From: Granulicella aggregans
GTDB taxonomy: Bacteria > Acidobacteriota > Terriglobia > Terriglobales > Acidobacteriaceae
DNA length: 64,000 nucleotides
Direction: 5' to 3'
Assembly: GCF_014203275.1 (NCBI RefSeq)
Contig: NZ_JACHIP010000001.1
Coordinates: forward strand, 992,001-1,056,000
Made by a program: the position numbers and the translations under genes. Each line of letters opens with the position of its first letter. Position 1 is the stretch's first letter. Below the pieces are notes generated by a model, which worked only from the letters and a program-made list of their open reading frames with translations, was not told the DNA's origin and searched no databases. Positions 45,091-54,085 of the stretch are shown here, one piece after another.

Positions 45091-46122
45091 ATGCTGGTTG
45101 GGCTTCAGGATTTTCTAGATGCGCGGACAAGGATCGCGGACGTTGCCGTGAGGACGGGACTGCATCGGATCAATGCGGGGATGTTTGCCGCAGCAGGATT
45201 GACTGCTCCGAAGTTCGAGTTGTTCGTGAAGGCCGAGAGCGAGCAGCCGATTGGCAGCTTCAAGCTGCGCGGGGCTTACAACATGATCGCGTCGATCGTG
45301 GAGCATGATCCTAGTGCGGCGGGGCGCGGGTTCATCACGTATTCGAGCGGCAACCATGCCCAGGGCGTGGCCTACGCAGCTCGCGTTATGGGAGCGAAGG
45401 CGGTGATCGTGATGCCGGGGAACGCTCCGATAGTGAAGCGCGAGGCGACGGCTGCGCTGGGGGCGGAGATTGTGTTGGTGGGCAATGCCAGCTCCGACAG
45501 GAAGAAGAAAGCGGAAGAGCTTGCGGAGGAGTTTGGGTACGCGATCATCCCACCGTACGACGATCCGAGGATCATCGCAGGGCAAGGAACATGCGGGCTT
45601 GAGATCGTGGAGCAGCTTGAAGAGGCCACCGGAAAACCTGTGGGTGAAGAGGTGCTGATCCTCTCTCCGGTGAGCGGCGGCGGCTTGCTCAGCGGCACTG
45701 CCACCGCCGCTAAGCTCACAGCGCCGGGGGTGAAAGTCTGGGGGGCAGAGCCGGAGCTGGCCGCCGATGCCAAGGAGTCTTTTGAAACGAAAACGCTGGT
45801 GGAGTGGCCAGCAGAGAAGACGACGCGGACAATCGGAGATGGGCTGCGGACACAGTCGTTGGGGCGGTTGAACTTCGAGCATGTGCTGAAGTATGTGGAC
45901 GGGATCGTGGCGGTAAGCGAAGAGGAGATCTTCGCGGCTACGCGGTTCTATCTCCAGTCGACCAAGCTAGTGCCGGAGCCCAGCGGGGCGGTGACGCTAG
46001 CGGCTGCGTTGTTTCATGCCGCGGAGTTGCCGAAGGCTGAACGCGTTGTCGTGATTTTGAGCGGCGGAAACATCGAACAAGAGTTGAAAGATCAGCTCAT
46101 GGCAGAGTCAGTATTGGCCTGA
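45091..46122 (+). CDS. Threonine/serine dehydratase
   Basis: 343-residue fold-type II PLP enzyme deaminating threonine and/or serine. The PLP lysine is K58 in PIGSFKLRGAYN. SSGNHAQGVAYAAR binds the cofactor and SPVSGGGLLSGTA the phosphate. The absence of the C-terminal regulatory ACT-like domain of biosynthetic IlvA suggests the catabolic/short class, or a serine-racemase-like enzyme. ATG 45091 has AAGGAG at a 6-nt spacing; GTG at 45088 is an alternative in the same frame. Confidence 0.9.
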   Translation: MLVGLQDFLDARTRIADVAVRTGLHRINAGMFAAAGLTAPKFELFVKAESEQPIGSFKLRGAYNMIASIVEHDPSAAGRGFITYSSGNHAQGVAYAARVMGAKAVIVMPGNAPIVKREATAALGAEIVLVGNASSDRKKKAEELAEEFGYAIIPPYDDPRIIAGQGTCGLEIVEQLEEATGKPVGEEVLILSPVSGGGLLSGTATAAKLTAPGVKVWGAEPELAADAKESFETKTLVEWPAEKTTRTIGDGLRTQSLGRLNFEHVLKYVDGIVAVSEEEIFAATRFYLQSTKLVPEPSGAVTLAAALFHAAELPKAERVVVILSGGNIEQELKDQLMAESVLA

Positions 46123-46140
46123 CTTATCAGTCACAGCGAG

Positions 46141-46593
46141 CTACTTGCAGGTCAGAGTTGCGGTCCCGAGGGCTTTGGTGGCTCCGCCCGCCGTGAGAGC
46201 ACCGAGCGCAGTTACGGTCACCGTGGATTTCGTAGTTCCGATGCAGGTCGCGAGGCCGTTTGTGGCGTCCTGCGCTGAGCTGATCTTTACGTTCGTGGAA
46301 TCGGAGACGGTCCATGCTGGCGTGAGCTTTGTGACGTTAGTCGGGTTGGCAGTCGGGACAGCACAACCGGCAGAGGCTGTCGTCGGCTCTCGCTGGGAGA
46401 GCGCGGAGAACTGTTGCTGGTCTCCGGGGGCGACCGCCAGATGGTCGGCTGCACCGACCGCAGGTGAGATCGTTACGGCGCTCGTGTAAGTACAGGGGGC
46501 AGCCGCGCCACATCCGGTGAGCACTTCAACAGCGGCAAAGAGTGTCATCGACAGAGCGGCGTGAAGGGGGTAACTCAGCGTAAGAGCCTTCAT
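46141..46593 (-). CDS. Small lipoprotein with Ig/BIG2-like region
   Basis: 150 residues. A signal with lipobox LTGC gives a lipidated cysteine at residue 28. The mature part is rich in Thr, Ala and Val, with the pattern of a bacterial Ig-like (BIG2) strand set: DQQQFSALSQ, AWTVSDSTNVKISS, DATNGLATCIGTTKSTVTVTA (two pieces, DATNGLATCIG and TTKSTVTVTA). This is commonly found in surface proteins. Four cysteines remain in the mature chain. Role unknown. It is divergent from the SH3-TPR gene. Confidence 0.75.
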   Translation of the reverse strand: MKALTLSYPLHAALSMTLFAAVEVLTGCGAAAPCTYTSAVTISPAVGAADHLAVAPGDQQQFSALSQREPTTASAGCAVPTANPTNVTKLTPAWTVSDSTNVKISSAQDATNGLATCIGTTKSTVTVTALGALTAGGATKALGTATLTCK

Positions 46594-46732
46594 GTCGCAA
46601 ATCTACACTCGCCAATGAGAGTTTTCTACTTCCACGTAGTTGAAATTTCGGGTGAAGGAGAAAGACCAGGCTTCGGGCGATGGTGTCGCGGCTTGTAAGT
46701 GGGCGTCTAATAGAAATAATTGCGAGGGGCGA

Positions 46733-47749
46733 ATGATCGGTAAGGTATGCGGCGTGGCGGGATTGATGCTCGTGACTTGTGTGGGTGTGGCGTCGGGCCA
46801 GAAGAAGAGCAAGGACAACCAGTCCGGGTATGACCGATCGGCCAAGGCTACGCTGCTGCATCAGGCGATCGTGTATGTGAACGCGGATGCGGACTCGCAG
46901 CGGATCTCGCTGGTGACGCCGGGGCACGAGGTGGTGGTGACCGAACGGAACGGACAATGGGCGCGGGTCTTCGCGAACACCGACATCGCGGACAAGACCG
47001 ACGACAGCGACGTCCCTGAGCTGTCCGACGAAGACAATGTGACGCCGGCCTCGGGATGGATACGCGACAAGGGGGTTGTCTCACCCTCGACACCTAATGG
47101 AGACGCAATTTTGTTTGGAGCGGCGGCGAATCTTGAGAGTGAAGCCGAGCAGCCGCATGCTCCAAAGGACGCGGCAGTGCAGTCTCACCTGATGTATCGG
47201 AGGGTGGCGGAATACTTCCCCAACTCGCCGCTCGCACCTGAGGCGGCTTGGCGGTCGGCGGACGTTAGGTGGCGGCTGGAGAAGCTCGATGTGAGTTCGC
47301 TGCCTTCGGCGAAGGAGCAGGATGCTTACCTTCGACCCCAGATATACGAAGGCGATATGAAGCGTCTGATGAAGCAGTATCCCAGTACGAAGTGGGCAGC
47401 TATGGCCGCGTTCTACCTGATCGACAACAAGCTTTGCGGTGACTGGCAGGGGCTGCCGAAGTGTCCGGAGATGGAGTCCGGGCTGTACGAGAAGTATGCG
47501 AAGCAGTTTCCGGGCGGGCCGAAGTCGGACGAGGCGCTCTACGACGCGACGTACCGGCAGGGGGTGCTGGTTTCGATGTACATGGTCGACGAAAACAAAA
47601 AGAAGGCTGATGCGGCGGCGGAGCGGACGAAGTCGTTAGCGGCGGAGATGCAGGCCGAGTACCCGAAGTCGGATTACACGGCGCGGGCAGCGAGCGTCGC
47701 GTATCGCGTCGCGCAAGGAATTTCGATCTTTGGCAATGATCGAGACTAG
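46733..47749 (+). CDS. Exported protein with SH3-like and TPR-like regions
   Basis: 338 residues. After a signal peptide (GVAGLMLVTCVGVASGQ) comes an SH3b-like module at about residues 43-115 (AIVYVNADADSQRISLVTPG, VVTERNGQWARVF, GWIRDKGVV). The rest is helical with repeated short patterns (YRRVAEYFPNSPLAPEAAWR, KRLMKQYPSTKWAAMAAFY, YEKYAKQFPGGPKSDEALY), like the tetratricopeptide repeats of BamD/YbgF proteins. It is likely periplasmic and engaged in envelope assembly or binding, by analogy only. ATG 46733 has GAGGGG upstream; an in-frame extension upstream lacks support. Confidence 0.8.
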   Translation: MIGKVCGVAGLMLVTCVGVASGQKKSKDNQSGYDRSAKATLLHQAIVYVNADADSQRISLVTPGHEVVVTERNGQWARVFANTDIADKTDDSDVPELSDEDNVTPASGWIRDKGVVSPSTPNGDAILFGAAANLESEAEQPHAPKDAAVQSHLMYRRVAEYFPNSPLAPEAAWRSADVRWRLEKLDVSSLPSAKEQDAYLRPQIYEGDMKRLMKQYPSTKWAAMAAFYLIDNKLCGDWQGLPKCPEMESGLYEKYAKQFPGGPKSDEALYDATYRQGVLVSMYMVDENKKKADAAAERTKSLAAEMQAEYPKSDYTARAASVAYRVAQGISIFGNDRD

Positions 47750-47769
47750 GTTCATGCTTGTGGCGGTCG

Positions 47770-47805
47770 AGAAGCAGGTCTTCCGCCTGCGGCGAAGGAT
47801 GACAA
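47770..47805. repeat. Dispersed repeat, family A copy 4
   Basis: GAAGCAGGTCTTCCGCCTGC followed by GGCGAAGGATGACAACGG, between the SH3-TPR gene and uppP. Closest relative is the copy at 31335. Confidence 0.65.
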
Positions 47806-47856
47806 CGGTTGGGGTGTCTTAAGGGACCGTTCATCGAGACGCTATAAAATAGGCTC

Positions 47857-48756
47857 ATGCCAATTTTTCAGGTTTTGATCCTTGCCATCGTGCAGGGGCT
47901 TGCTGAACTCCTGCCGGTTTCCAGCTCGGCGCACGTTGTGGTGGCGGAAAAGCTGCTTGGACTCGATCCGTCCTCTCCCCAGATGACACTGGTGCTGGTG
48001 ATGCTGCACACCGGGACCATGTTCGCCGTCATCGCCTATTTTTGGAATCAGTGGAAAAAGAGCTACTTCGCGACAGCGGATTCGTTCAAGCGCGTGGCGA
48101 TCCGGATCGTCTGGGCAACTTTGCTGACCGGTGTCATCGGCGAAGTCATCATCAAGATCATCGAGAAGACCGCGTTCAAGGGTGCCCCGAAGGCGGAGAT
48201 CGAGCTGCTATTCGGGCGACTGGATCTGGTGGCCCCGGCGCTCGCTGCGGCTGGCGTGATTATCCTGATCGCCGGTCTGCTCGAGAAGCGGCGCACGGCA
48301 ACCTTTGTCGATCACTCCGCCGATCTCCGCGCTGGAGCCACCGTAACCATGCGACAGGCAGGATGGATCGGAGCTGTGCAGGGGCTATGTCTTCCCTTCC
48401 GGGGCTTCTCGCGTTCGGGCGCGACGATCTCTGCCGGAATGCTGGTTGGCGCGACGAAGGAACGCGCTGAACGATTCAGCTTCGCGTTGGCCGTGGTGCT
48501 GACTCCCCCAGTGGTCGCTCGTGAACTGTTGCGCCTTTTGAAGGCGACGCATGAGGCGACGGCGGCGGGAACACCGATTGATTTGCATGGAACCATCGTG
48601 AGCGCGCTTCTCGGCGCTGTATTCGCCTTCTTCGCCGGTCTTGTAGCGCTGAAGTGGCTTAGCAGCTGGCTCGAGTCGGGACGGTGGTATCTGTTCGGGA
48701 TCTACTGCCTTGTGGCTTCGTGCGTTGTGTTCTATCTGCACACGATCGGGTACTAG
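47857..48756 (+). CDS. uppP: Undecaprenyl-diphosphatase (UppP/BacA)
   Basis: 299-residue integral membrane phosphatase that recycles undecaprenyl diphosphate for peptidoglycan and other wall polymers and gives bacitracin tolerance. Signature 1 is QGLAELLPVSSSAH with E17 and the serine cluster. Signature 2 is QGLCLPFRGFSRSGATI, where the usual IPGTSRSG has a variant PFRGFSRSG but keeps the arginine. About eight hydrophobic helices. ATG 47857 fits the family start. Confidence 0.95.
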   Translation: MPIFQVLILAIVQGLAELLPVSSSAHVVVAEKLLGLDPSSPQMTLVLVMLHTGTMFAVIAYFWNQWKKSYFATADSFKRVAIRIVWATLLTGVIGEVIIKIIEKTAFKGAPKAEIELLFGRLDLVAPALAAAGVIILIAGLLEKRRTATFVDHSADLRAGATVTMRQAGWIGAVQGLCLPFRGFSRSGATISAGMLVGATKERAERFSFALAVVLTPPVVARELLRLLKATHEATAAGTPIDLHGTIVSALLGAVFAFFAGLVALKWLSSWLESGRWYLFGIYCLVASCVVFYLHTIGY

Positions 48757-48758
48757 TG

Positions 48759-48805
48759 GCGGGAGGTCCCGCTCGTACGGTGAGACTGCATGAACGGGAC
48801 ACCCG
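48759..48805. repeat. Palindromic repeat, family B copy 3
   Basis: GGAGGTCCCGCTCGTACGG, a short spacer, then GCATGAACGGGACACCCG, forming an imperfect hairpin right after uppP. A relative of 2911 and 33279 through the GG(G)CACCCG / GGGACACCCG end. Confidence 0.55.
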
Positions 48806-48827
48806 ATGTGATGCTTTCGCGGAGGGA

Positions 48828-49073
48828 TCAGGCTTCGGTGCGGAAGGTGAACTCTTCAATAACCGGGTTGGTGAGGACTTCGCGGGCGATGCGTTCGATT
48901 TCGACGCGAGCTTCTTCCGGGTCAATGCCGTCTTCGATGGTCAGGAGGAAGTACTTGCCCTGGCGGACATCGGTAACGTTTTTGTATTCCATGCGACGCA
49001 ACGCGTCGGCGACGGTCTGCCCCTGGGCGTCAAGCACCGTGCGTTTGAGAGTGACGTAAACGTGAGCCTTCAT
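48828..49073 (-). CDS. purS: Phosphoribosylformylglycinamidine synthase subunit PurS
   Basis: 81-residue small subunit bridging PurL and PurQ in the fourth step of purine synthesis. The opening MKAHVYVTLKRTVLDAQGQT and the middle DVRQGKYFLLTIED are typical, and the C terminus NPVIEEFTF is conserved. The full length is the family norm. purQ and purL are not adjacent, at least on this side. It is convergent with uppP and divergent from ppa across 231 bp in which no clear promoter was recognised. Confidence 0.93.
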   Translation of the reverse strand: MKAHVYVTLKRTVLDAQGQTVADALRRMEYKNVTDVRQGKYFLLTIEDGIDPEEARVEIERIAREVLTNPVIEEFTFRTEA

Positions 49074-49304
49074 TAAGCCTGATTATAAACGTGTGAAGGA
49101 GGTCCATCGAAGATGCCAAAGGGTGGGCGGCGTCATTTAGAATAGGATCATCATACTCAGGGCCCGCATTACTCAGATCCCTGCTGGTGTACGATCTCCG
49201 GCAGAGGGTGCGGTCCGCGCCCGGGTCTTTCAAAACCTTTTGACCCGCATGGGTCTGCACCAAAACGATCCAACAAATCGAAGCGAGAAGAGACTACTGA
49301 AACC

Positions 49305-49862
49305 ATGACGAATTATTTGGAGCTCCCAGTCGGGCCGAAGTGCCCCGAGGTCGTGAACGCCGTCATCGAGATCCCGAGCGAAGGCATCAACAAGTACGAA
49401 TACGACAAGGACTTGCACGTCTTCCGGCTGGATCGAAATCTTTACTCGCCCGTACATTATCCTGGCGACTACGGTTTCATTCCCTCCACGCTGGGCGAGG
49501 ACGGCGATCCGCTCGACTGCGTAGTGCTTGTGGATGCTCCCAGCTTTCCCGGTTGCGTCATGGAGGTTCGTCCGATCGGCGTGCTCGAGATGACCGACCA
49601 GGGTCTGGGCGACGAGAAGATCCTCTGCGTCGGCAAAGGCAATCCGCGCTACAAGGATGTCTGGAACTTCTCAGAGATCTATCCGCACATGCTGCGCGAG
49701 ATCACGCACTTCTTCGCGATCTACAAGGACCTTGAGGGCAAGCGGGTCGAAGTCCGGGGATGGCGCGATGCGGCGTTCGCACGGATGAAGGTGCTGGAGG
49801 CGCAGCAGCGCTTCATTGACAACAAGCTGAATCCGCAGCCGAAGCCTGTTCCGGTGGAATAA
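49305..49862 (+). CDS. ppa: Inorganic pyrophosphatase, family I
   Basis: 185-residue soluble enzyme hydrolysing pyrophosphate to drive biosynthesis. The signature GEDGDPLDCVVL carries the metal aspartates D66 and D71. Substrate-site features include VIEIPSEGINKYEYDK near the N terminus and HYPGDYGFIP. The length is slightly above the bacterial ~175. A strong hairpin terminator lies 38 bp after the stop. Confidence 0.96.
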   Translation: MTNYLELPVGPKCPEVVNAVIEIPSEGINKYEYDKDLHVFRLDRNLYSPVHYPGDYGFIPSTLGEDGDPLDCVVLVDAPSFPGCVMEVRPIGVLEMTDQGLGDEKILCVGKGNPRYKDVWNFSEIYPHMLREITHFFAIYKDLEGKRVEVRGWRDAAFARMKVLEAQQRFIDNKLNPQPKPVPVE

Positions 49863-49899
49863 GTCTTCTCGCTGTAAGTTGTGCGTTTTACGGAAGTGA

Positions 49900-49936
49900 C
49901 TGGCCGCCCGTTTAGATCGGGCGGCCAGCTTCGTTT
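49900..49936. terminator. Bidirectional terminator between ppa and the amino-acid permease
   Basis: 11-bp GC-rich stem CTGGCCGCCCG / CGGGCGGCCAG with a 7-nt loop, then CTTCGTTTG on the plus side. On the minus strand the right arm and part of the loop encode the last codons of the permease (GRPI-stop). Confidence 0.8.
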
Positions 49937-51309
49937 GCGGCGGTGGTGACGGGCTGACGTCCGCGCAGGGCAACGGCGTAGATGATCGCGCCCGCCAGAC
50001 CGACTAGGGACGCGAAGACAAGAGCGGGGATGCCGGCGACCTTCTCGTCTCGGGCAGCCCATAGGGAATACGCGATGAGCAGGGCGGGGCCAACTCCGAC
50101 AGCAATGGCCCCGGGAAGACCTCCGGGGACGCGGAAGGGACGATGCAGATCGGGCTCGCGGATGCGGAGGACGACGAGGGCGACGAACTCCAGCATCAGA
50201 GCAGCACCGTAGAGGACTAGGTCGATGGAGATGAGGCGCTCAAAGGAAAACCGGAGTGCCAGCGCCCAGGCGGCGCAGCAGCAGACGACGCTGACCCAGG
50301 GAACTCCCGCGGCGGTGATGCGGGTGAAGATCGCAGGCAGAAGACCTTCTTCCGCAAGAGCGTAAGGGACGCGGGTATAGCTCATCACGAGAGCATTGAA
50401 GATGCCTGCGCCATTGAGCATTCCGCCGATGACGACGGCGAGCGCGAGGCCCGCACCGAGGATGCCGGGGCCGCCAAGCGTGCGAGCCGCGTCCGTCCAG
50501 GAGCCGGTCGAAAAGGTATCTGCCGGCATGCCTGTGAGGCCCACGGCCGCGAGCGGAATGATGTACGAGAGCGCGACGAGGGTCGTAGCGCCGATCATGG
50601 CAAGAGGATAGTTGCGCTGAGGATTGTCGACCTCCTGCGCAACGGTCGAAGCGTTGTCCCAGCCCATGTAGTTCCACAGCGTGACGAGAATCGCTCCTGA
50701 GAGCGCGGGATGCTCTACGGGGTGGGAGAGTGCGGCGAATCCGCTGCCGGCAATGCCGCCAAAGAGGCCCTTCCAGAAGCCGAGAATCGCGATCATGACG
50801 AAGGGTGAGATCAGCAGGCAGAACATGCCGATGGAGCCATCACCCACAGAGCGCGCGCCACGGAGGTTCCAGAGCGCGCAGACGATCACGACCGCCAGAG
50901 CCCAGAGAGTTCCGTAATTCCCTGCTGTCCATGACGGGGCTAGCCGGGTGAGATAGAGGACAAAGATCGTAGGGTAGATGGCCATGTCGAAGATGCTGGC
51001 GGCCAGAGAAAGCCAGGCCTCCTGAAATCCCCAGAAACCACCTAGAGCTCGCTTGACCCACCAATAGTAGCCACCCTCTTTGGGAAGGGCGCTGGCGAGT
51101 TCGCCCACCATGAGGCTGGTGGGGAGACTCCAGACGAGCGGGATAAGCAGAAGCAGGATAAGCGCCTTGCCGTAACCGGCGTTTCCGAGGATGTCTTCGA
51201 TGCCGTAGGGGCCGCCGGAGACCATGAAGTAGGTCGCGGCCACCAGCGCGAGCAGGCCCATCTTCCGGCTACGTCCCGCCGCAGCCGTCCTTCCACCCCA
51301 AATTGCCAA
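49912..51309 (-). CDS. APC superfamily amino-acid permease
   Basis: About 465 residues with twelve hydrophobic helices. The first helix region ALVAATYFMVSGGPYGIEDI has the glycine-rich break typical of APC transporters, and ALPKEGGYYWWVKRALG matches the helix 3 loop. LWNYMGWDNASTVAQEVDNP is typical of the amino-acid/polyamine branch. The start is uncertain: TTG at 51309 has GGAGG eight bases upstream and is used here. ATG at 51261 would remove 16 residues, and GTG at 51462 would add 51 with no similarity. Substrate unknown. Confidence 0.88.
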   Translation of the reverse strand: MAIWGGRTAAAGRSRKMGLLALVAATYFMVSGGPYGIEDILGNAGYGKALILLLLIPLVWSLPTSLMVGELASALPKEGGYYWWVKRALGGFWGFQEAWLSLAASIFDMAIYPTIFVLYLTRLAPSWTAGNYGTLWALAVVIVCALWNLRGARSVGDGSIGMFCLLISPFVMIAILGFWKGLFGGIAGSGFAALSHPVEHPALSGAILVTLWNYMGWDNASTVAQEVDNPQRNYPLAMIGATTLVALSYIIPLAAVGLTGMPADTFSTGSWTDAARTLGGPGILGAGLALAVVIGGMLNGAGIFNALVMSYTRVPYALAEEGLLPAIFTRITAAGVPWVSVVCCCAAWALALRFSFERLISIDLVLYGAALMLEFVALVVLRIREPDLHRPFRVPGGLPGAIAVGVGPALLIAYSLWAARDEKVAGIPALVFASLVGLAGAIIYAVALRGRQPVTTAANEAGRPI

Positions 51310-51569
51310 TCCCCACACCTCCAAGCAGATGGAAATCAGGGTCAAAGATCGCCCAATCGAATGATCGTAATTCAACTGGCGGCGCGGACTGAGAGAAATC
51401 GGAGGCCTCGACGCGCTTGATAGAGGGGATGCTGAACTGTACCAGCCGAAAGTATCCCCCACATGGCGCCGCGGACTAACACGACCGTGGTATCCAGTTC
51501 GCTGAAGACACCCAGTAGGGTTGTCGATAACAGAGGGCGCAAGAAACTTCTGTACGAAGGAGAAAGCTC

Positions 51570-51938
51570 ATGACAAATATCTCGCAAGCCTCCCCCTGCA
51601 CTATCTCCGTTGGAAGCCGCCGCAAAATGGCGTCTTTCGGCATGCTCTCTCTCGCTCTCGGCATTCTCTTTCTGAACCCGCTCCAAGCGCATGCCGACGA
51701 TCGCCCAATCGTCCACAAAGTTCCCCCCGTCTATCCCGAGATGGCAAAGCGCCTCCACATCACCGGAACCGTCAAGGTGCTCACCACGATCGACGCGACG
51801 GGAAGCGTGACCAAAGTCGAAGGCCAGGGTAGCAACAAGATCCTCTCCTCCGCCGCTGAAGACGCTGTAAAGCACTGGAAGTTCGCAGCCGGAGCCGGCG
51901 TCGACACAATGACGATCCAAATCAACTTCGACAACTAG
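51570..51938 (+). CDS. Stand-alone TonB C-terminal-domain protein
   Basis: 122 residues. An export-type hydrophobic segment at about 21-42 (MASFGMLSLALGILFLNPLQA) is followed by a single TonB_C domain (KVPPVYPEMAKRLHITGTVK ... AVKHWKF), the pattern of energy transducers. The proline-rich spacer and long anchor of a true TonB are missing, so it may be a soluble periplasmic adaptor. AAGGAG lies at a good distance before the ATG. ExbB/ExbD genes are not present here. Confidence 0.85.
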   Translation: MTNISQASPCTISVGSRRKMASFGMLSLALGILFLNPLQAHADDRPIVHKVPPVYPEMAKRLHITGTVKVLTTIDATGSVTKVEGQGSNKILSSAAEDAVKHWKFAAGAGVDTMTIQINFDN

Positions 51939-51996
51939 TCGTGGTTGCTGCCGGATTTATCCCCTTTAGTCGCTGCTTAGATCGAGGCGTTGAACA

Positions 51997-53481
51997 ATGA
52001 GTATTCGAGGCAAATTACTGCTCAGCATCGGCGTGCTGGCAATCGGCTATATCTTATTTCTCACCATGGTGGAGATAACTACTTCATCAACACAGAAGCA
52101 CATGAACATTGCCTCGGAGTCTCTGTTCCCTGCTGCATCCGATATCCAGGCGGCCCAAGCCAGCTTCCAGAAGCTGAACAAAGCCTACAAGGATGCCGTG
52201 ATGCAGCAGGACGCCTCTGTCCTGAACGCCTCCGATGCTGAAGCGCGAGCAGGAGAGGATACGTTGAAGGAGGCAAGCGAAAAGCTGGCCTACGATCCGT
52301 CTCTGCAGCAGTCCGCTGCAACCCTTCTGGACACTTTCACTCAACTTCATCTTCGTGCCAAGGCCACCTACAGCAAGATGCTGTCGACGACCAATATGAG
52401 CACGCAGGACCAGGGTGACCTCACTGCGGTTGAGCAGGAGAGCAAGCGCCTGGAGAATGCACTTCAGGAACTTCACGAGACGGTCGGAAACAAGAACTAC
52501 AAAGCGGAACTCGACGCTGTAACGGCTTCGAACAACCAGCAGCGTTTTCTTGGCTTCGTCCTCTTCCTCCTGGCGAGCGCCTTCGCCGTGGTCTCGGTCT
52601 TCATCCTGGAAAAGCAGGTTTCAAAGCCACTTCGCGATTTGGTGAACCGGCTCTCGGACGGCGCGCTGCGCATTGCGGCCTCTGCCACAGAAGTTTCATC
52701 ATCCAGTCAATCTGTATCCGAGGACGCATCGCATCATGCGGCATCGCTCGAAGAGACCTCCGCTGCGTCTGAAGAGATCAAGGCAATGGCTCAGAGCAAT
52801 ACCGACGGTTGCCGTTCCGCTGCGAACCTGATGTCCATGTCGCAGGAGAAGTTCACTCACACCAATCGTTCGCTCTCCGACCTCGTCCTGGCGATGGAAG
52901 AGATAAAGTCTTCGAGCGGAAAGATCTCCCGCATCATCAAGGTGATCGACGAGATTGCGTTCCAGACCAATATTCTGGCGCTCAACGCAGCGGTCGAAGC
53001 AGCCCGCGCCGGAGAGGCAGGCAACGGATTCGCTGTAGTCGCCGACGAAGTTCGCACACTCGCACAGCGTTCGGCACAGGCTGCGCGCGACACTGCTGAA
53101 CTGATCGGAGACTCGATCCTTAAGTCCAACAGTGGCAAGACCAAGGTTGACGAGGTCAGCACAGCGATCCAGGCAGTGACCGACGAATCTTCCCGTGTAA
53201 AACTTCTCGTCGATCAGATCAGTCTCGGCAGCGTCGAACAGACCCACGGCATCAGCAACATTGCTCGGGCAATCTCGCAGATGGAGCAGCTCACGCAGAC
53301 CTCCGCCGCGAGCGCTCAACAGAGCGCCAAGGCTGCCGGAGAGTTGACCGACCAGTCCGAGTCTCTTGAAGACATCGTCAAGATTCTCAGCACCGTGGTC
53401 AACGGCACCGAATCCGGCACTCCCGCTCGCAACAGCTTTATCAGGCGTGCCGGTCAGACCTCAGCAACCTACGCGTCCTAA
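51997..53481 (+). CDS. Methyl-accepting chemotaxis protein
   Basis: 494-residue chemoreceptor. First membrane helix about residues 6-25, a periplasmic mostly helical sensor region (about 28-178), second helix about 184-204, then a short HAMP-like stretch ([16 protein letters not shown]) and the cytoplasmic signalling coiled coil. The highly conserved tip reads [20 protein letters not shown] then [17 protein letters not shown]. The ligand is unknown. No che or flagellar genes are nearby. A terminator hairpin follows. Confidence 0.95.
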   Translation: MSIRGKLLLSIGVLAIGYILFLTMVEITTSSTQKHMNIASESLFPAASDIQAAQASFQKLNKAYKDAVMQQDASVLNASDAEARAGEDTLKEASEKLAYDPSLQQSAATLLDTFTQLHLRAKATYSKMLSTTNMSTQDQGDLTAVEQESKRLENALQELHETVGNKNYKAELDAVTASNNQQRFLGFVLFLLASAFAVVSVFILEKQVSKPLRDLVNRLSDGALRIAASATEVSSSSQSVSEDASHHAASLEETSAASEEIKAMAQSNTDGCRSAANLMSMSQEKFTHTNRSLSDLVLAMEEIKSSSGKISRIIKVIDEIAFQTNILALNAAVEAARAGEAGNGFAVVADEVRTLAQRSAQAARDTAELIGDSILKSNSGKTKVDEVSTAIQAVTDESSRVKLLVDQISLGSVEQTHGISNIARAISQMEQLTQTSAASAQQSAKAAGELTDQSESLEDIVKILSTVVNGTESGTPARNSFIRRAGQTSATYAS

Positions 53482-53497
53482 CTCGTTTGCTCCAAAA

Positions 53498-53534
53498 CAC
53501 TCTGCGCGGCTATATGCCGCGCAGAGTGCTGTTT
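53498..53534. terminator. Terminator between convergent MCP and marR genes
   Basis: 13-bp GC-rich stem CACTCTGCGCGGC / GCCGCGCAGAGTG with loop TATAT, followed by CTGTTT on the plus strand. The plus-strand upstream AAAA supplies Us for minus-strand transcripts, so it may act both ways. Confidence 0.8.
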
Positions 53535-53600
53535 AAGCAAAGAGCCGTCGGCCCACTCCGACCTTCCAGACCCAAAGGTTGTCGTGCCGACCTTGCCCCT

Positions 53601-54056
53601 TCAAGAGAGCGCCAGCAGGCCCTTCCTAAGTCCGGCAGCATCCACCACGCCTGCTACCCCCAACAGCGCTTCAACCTCTTCATGCGTCTGCTCCCAGATG
53701 GGAACGGCCGCTGCGAGCGCTGCCCGTCCCTCATCGGTCAGAGTCAGCAGCCGGCTGCGACGATCCCCAGGATCGGGTGCGACTACCACCAGCCCTCGGC
53801 GCGCCAGCGTCTTCAGCGCGGCGGTCAGAGTGGTTCGGTCCATTGCTAGAATCCCCGCCACGGAGCTCATCGTCGCAGGCTTGGGCCGGTTGAGTGACAT
53901 CAGCATGGAAAACTGCCCATTCGTCAGACCCGCCGGTCGCAAAGCTTCATCAAACCGCCGAGCCAGTGCCCTGGCGGTCCGCTGCACGCTGAGACACAGG
54001 CAGCAATCTCGCACTCGCAGGGTGGTCTCAAACGGAACGGAATTTTCTGTTGACAT
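53601..54056 (-). CDS. MarR family transcriptional regulator
   Basis: 151-residue winged-helix dimeric repressor. The region LTNGQFSMLMSLNRPKPATM leads into the HTH (SSVAGILAMDRTTLTAALKTLARRGLVVV, read here as SVAGILAMDRTTLTAAL and KTLARRGL). The wing has PDPGDRRSRLLTLTDEG, the MarR hallmark. Four cysteines at residues 18-21 (DCCLCLSV: C18, C19, C21) could sense oxidants, which is inference. It is divergent from an ADOP permease, and a palindromic operator lies just upstream. The predicted start site is almost at the ATG, implying a leaderless mRNA. Confidence 0.93.
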   Translation of the reverse strand: MSTENSVPFETTLRVRDCCLCLSVQRTARALARRFDEALRPAGLTNGQFSMLMSLNRPKPATMSSVAGILAMDRTTLTAALKTLARRGLVVVAPDPGDRRSRLLTLTDEGRAALAAAVPIWEQTHEEVEALLGVAGVVDAAGLRKGLLALS

Positions 54057-54079
54057 CTACTCTACTATGTTGATATCAA
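54050..54079 (+). promoter_or_regulatory. Promoter of the second ADOP permease
   Basis: TTGACA at 54050-54055 and a -10 ATATCA/TATCAA at 17-18 bp spacing, overlapping the central palindrome. Transcripts would have a leader of about 40 nt with GGAG before ATG 54127. Confidence 0.55.
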
Positions 54080-54085
54080 CATAGT
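54064..54085. promoter_or_regulatory. Perfect 22-bp palindrome, probable MarR operator
   Basis: Half-site ACTATGTTGAT with its exact complement (54064-54074 and 54075-54085). It lies between two facing TTGACA boxes so that both -10 elements fall inside it. The size and position are typical of MarR auto-regulatory sites. Confidence 0.85.
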
